Assembly: GCF_017916325.1 (NCBI RefSeq)
Contig: NC_090146.1
Coordinates: 191,001 to 255,000, forward strand
Direction of reading: 5' to 3'
Length of the DNA stretch: 64,000 nucleotides
Source of the DNA: Leishmania martiniquensis
Taxonomy: Eukaryota; Euglenozoa; Kinetoplastea; Trypanosomatida; Trypanosomatidae
Below the pieces are notes generated by a model, which saw nothing but the letters and a program-made list of their open reading frames with translations, did not search any database and had not been told where the DNA came from. Positions 62,253 to 64,000 of the stretch are shown piece after piece (position 1 is the first letter of the stretch; each line of letters starts with the position of its first letter). The position numbers and the translations under genes are program-made.

Positions 62253-64000
62253 TCGATGGCTCTGTGGGGCTGCCGCCATCTCCGACAGCGCGGCAGGAGT
62301 CACAGAGGAAAACGGGGATTCACATCGCGCGTATATTTCGTGCTCTGCAGCAGCTGCAACCGCGCGCTTCTGCACCGCCGGCGTCCTCTCTGCGCCTCCC
62401 CCGCGTGCTAACGCTCGAGGATGGCGCCGCTGCGTGGATGTGCTGTCAGCTGGACCTGCTGTGGGAAGCGATGGCGACGCCGGCAGCGACAACGCCAGAA
62501 GCGCAGGTTAACGCTGCTGCGATGCCTACACACCCTCGCACAGAGATTGTTCTCCAGCTTTTCGCCTTGGACGCTCTTCGCCGAGAGCGGCGTCGAGGTG
62601 CTTTTTCGACGAGCTCACCGTCACACTCCTCTCTCTCGACCGCCGCATCTCTGCAAGGAGCGCCTGGCCGGGCGGCGAGCTCTGCATCTGCCTCAACCGC
62701 TTGCTGCTCGCTACGCCTAGTGCCTTCTGGCGACGAAGACATCCGCTTCGAGATGGGCGGTCTGCATGCTGTGCAGCGTTGGCTCTGGCAGCGTGCGGCA
62801 GCGCTTCCATCTGAGCCGGCCGTGGCCATGTCCCCCTATGGCGATCTCAGCGCTCTCATGACGGAATGGGCGACACTAACGTTGCCGGCTTGGCTGGAGA
62901 GCCCAGAAGAAACGCGGTGGCGGCGCGAGCGTGATGGGGCGCGGCGCCTTATGCATGAGCTCGCTGCCGGGGCGGCCGCGCGCAGCCCGGTCGGCCCAAC
63001 GGAGGAGGCAAAAGAGGTGAAGGAAGCACCCGTGACGGCGGCAAGCGTGGCACGCCAGTCCGCTACTGGCGCAGCCGACACGGCCGCTGCGAATGGTGCT
63101 AACAGCCTCAACAGCAACGAGGTCGCGTCTATGCCGCAGGCGAAGGACACCAAAGACGAAGCTGTGACAGCCCCGACTGTACACGGGCCGCTTCTGGTGC
63201 CGACTGCGGATGATGCGTCTCCTTCCCCTCCTCGACGAGTCCTGAAGCTCGGCGTTGCAGCGGCTGTGAAGCGCACTACCGCGCGACTGGCCAATCCCTC
63301 CGCTGCCACCGATGCTGACGCTGTCGCCTGCTTGCCCAGTCGGGGGCAGTCGAAGGAAAGTGCAGAGCAGCGGACGATCGCATCAGGTACCGTCATGTCC
63401 CTCGCGATGCCGTCGCCACCGCAGTACCGGGCTGCTGACACGCCGACGCTGAGCTCCGCAAGCGCCATTGACACTCACTGTAGGGACGTGATCAGTGAGA
63501 GGAGGCTGACCATGCCCCTACTTCATAGCCTCGGTACACTTGTCCCTTTAGAGACAGCTCCGGCCGCTGCCACCATCAGCGCGGAGCCTTCGCGCCGCAC
63601 TGCTGCCAGTGAGCTGGGGGCGAAAGTGATGACGAGGACTCCAATGCTACTCAGCGACGAGGACGCCACAGATGAAGATACTGAAGCACGAGGGTCGATC
63701 GTGGAGGCGCGCACCACCGCTCAGGATGCTGTAGCGTCTGTCTCCCCAACGTCAGAGACAAGGGAGAGCGCCAGAGCGCGCACGCGATCGCGCCTGTGTC
63801 GCTGGCGTCGCCTCGCCCCTGCCGTCTTGGATGCCCCGCCAGGCAGCGAGGCAGCGGAGAACGTCTGCACTCTGCTAGAGGAGTTGGGCTTCGCAATAGA
63901 TGGCGAGGATGGGCTTGCCGACAAGAGCCTTCGCGAACTAACATTGCCATGTTGCTCCGCGGCGTCATCTGGCGAGCTGTTGAAACCGTGGAAGACGCCT
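62207..64000 (+). CDS. large protein of unknown function, cut by the right edge
   Basis: The frame is open from ATG 62207 to the last base of the window: 598 codons without a stop, directly preceded by an in-frame TAG. It begins MGDQWITESQVRSSVIDGSV. The first 260 residues contain ordered-looking parts with Trp and Leu (MCCQLDLLWEA, GGLHAVQRWLWQR, LTEWATLTLPAWLESPEETR-like). The rest is Ala/Ser/Thr/Pro-rich and probably disordered, with acidic LLSDEDATDEDTE near residue 485. I recognise no domain. Codon use is that of the other genes here and the length rules out chance. The minus-strand frames opposite it are shadows. Confidence 0.85.
   Translation, partial: MGDQWITESQVRSSVIDGSVGLPPSPTARQESQRKTGIHIARIFRALQQLQPRASAPPASSLRLPRVLTLEDGAAAWMCCQLDLLWEAMATPAATTPEAQVNAAAMPTHPRTEIVLQLFALDALRRERRRGAFSTSSPSHSSLSTAASLQGAPGRAASSASASTACCSLRLVPSGDEDIRFEMGGLHAVQRWLWQRAAALPSEPAVAMSPYGDLSALMTEWATLTLPAWLESPEETRWRRERDGARRLMHELAAGAAARSPVGPTEEAKEVKEAPVTAASVARQSATGAADTAAANGANSLNSNEVASMPQAKDTKDEAVTAPTVHGPLLVPTADDASPSPPRRVLKLGVAAAVKRTTARLANPSAATDADAVACLPSRGQSKESAEQRTIASGTVMSLAMPSPPQYRAADTPTLSSASAIDTHCRDVISERRLTMPLLHSLGTLVPLETAPAAATISAEPSRRTAASELGAKVMTRTPMLLSDEDATDEDTEARGSIVEARTTAQDAVASVSPTSETRESARARTRSRLCRWRRLAPAVLDAPPGSEAAENVCTLLEELGFAIDGEDGLADKSLRELTLPCCSAASSGELLKPWKTP

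Noticed and set aside
1..64000. CRISPR arrays, prokaryotic operons, tRNA or rRNA genes
   Set aside because: No regularly spaced repeats were seen, the genome is kinetoplastid, and no tRNA B-box with matching arms or rRNA-like block was recognised by eye. A covariance-model scan could still reveal small RNA genes.

Overview
The window looks like nuclear DNA of a kinetoplastid, most likely Leishmania of the subgenus Viannia (braziliensis/guyanensis/panamensis group) or a close relative. All twelve convincing protein genes lie on the + strand without introns. They are separated by long pyrimidine-rich spacers in which a C/T tract followed by AG (a trans-splice acceptor) precedes the first ATG, as expected for one polycistronic transcription unit. 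An intact Argonaute gene (AGO1) beside a Tex-like gene, together with SIDER-like and ingi-like repeats, points to an RNAi-competent Leishmania lineage. From memory, and unverified, this is the chromosome 11 AGO1 locus, where RNAi-deficient Leishmania keep only AGO1 remnants.

Layout: APC-family polyamine/amino-acid permease (3083-4786); tRNA pseudouridine synthase Pus10 (6968-9130); type II membrane glycosyltransferase of family 61 (9966-11894); equilibrative nucleoside/nucleobase transporter (13345-15000); Tex/SRBD1-like S1 protein (21836-25576); AGO1 (26505-29135); tail-anchored cytochrome b5-like protein (34888-35316); 3-methylcrotonyl-CoA carboxylase beta subunit (40920-42968); zinc-knuckle protein (43877-45682); large low-complexity conserved-looking protein (51667-55167); M17 leucyl aminopeptidase (58075-59691); and a large unknown protein running off the right edge (62207 to beyond 64000). 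Several of the longest open frames begin at TTG or GTG; since this is a eukaryotic genome I placed starts at the first ATG after the inferred splice acceptor.

Repeats dominate the spacers. Four near-identical copies of a ~370-415 bp SIDER2-like element lie at 4811-5190 (+), 12101-12514 (-), 16065-16431 (-) and 31105-31512 (+). Two decayed ingi/L1Tc-related elements (DIREs) lie at about 29850-31084 (RNase H-like remnant) and 37870-39282 (reverse-transcriptase remnant with both catalytic motifs destroyed). They share a 424 bp direct repeat without a visible mismatch that brackets the cytochrome b5 gene.

The genes do not form one pathway: leishmanial transcription units group unrelated functions and regulate them after transcription. 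The most interesting signals are therefore architectural: an RNAi effector flanked by retroelement relics, transporter genes bracketed by direct repeats able to drive copy-number change, a micro-inverted hairpin inside SIDER copies, and a strong RNA hairpin in the 3' region of the purine-type transporter.
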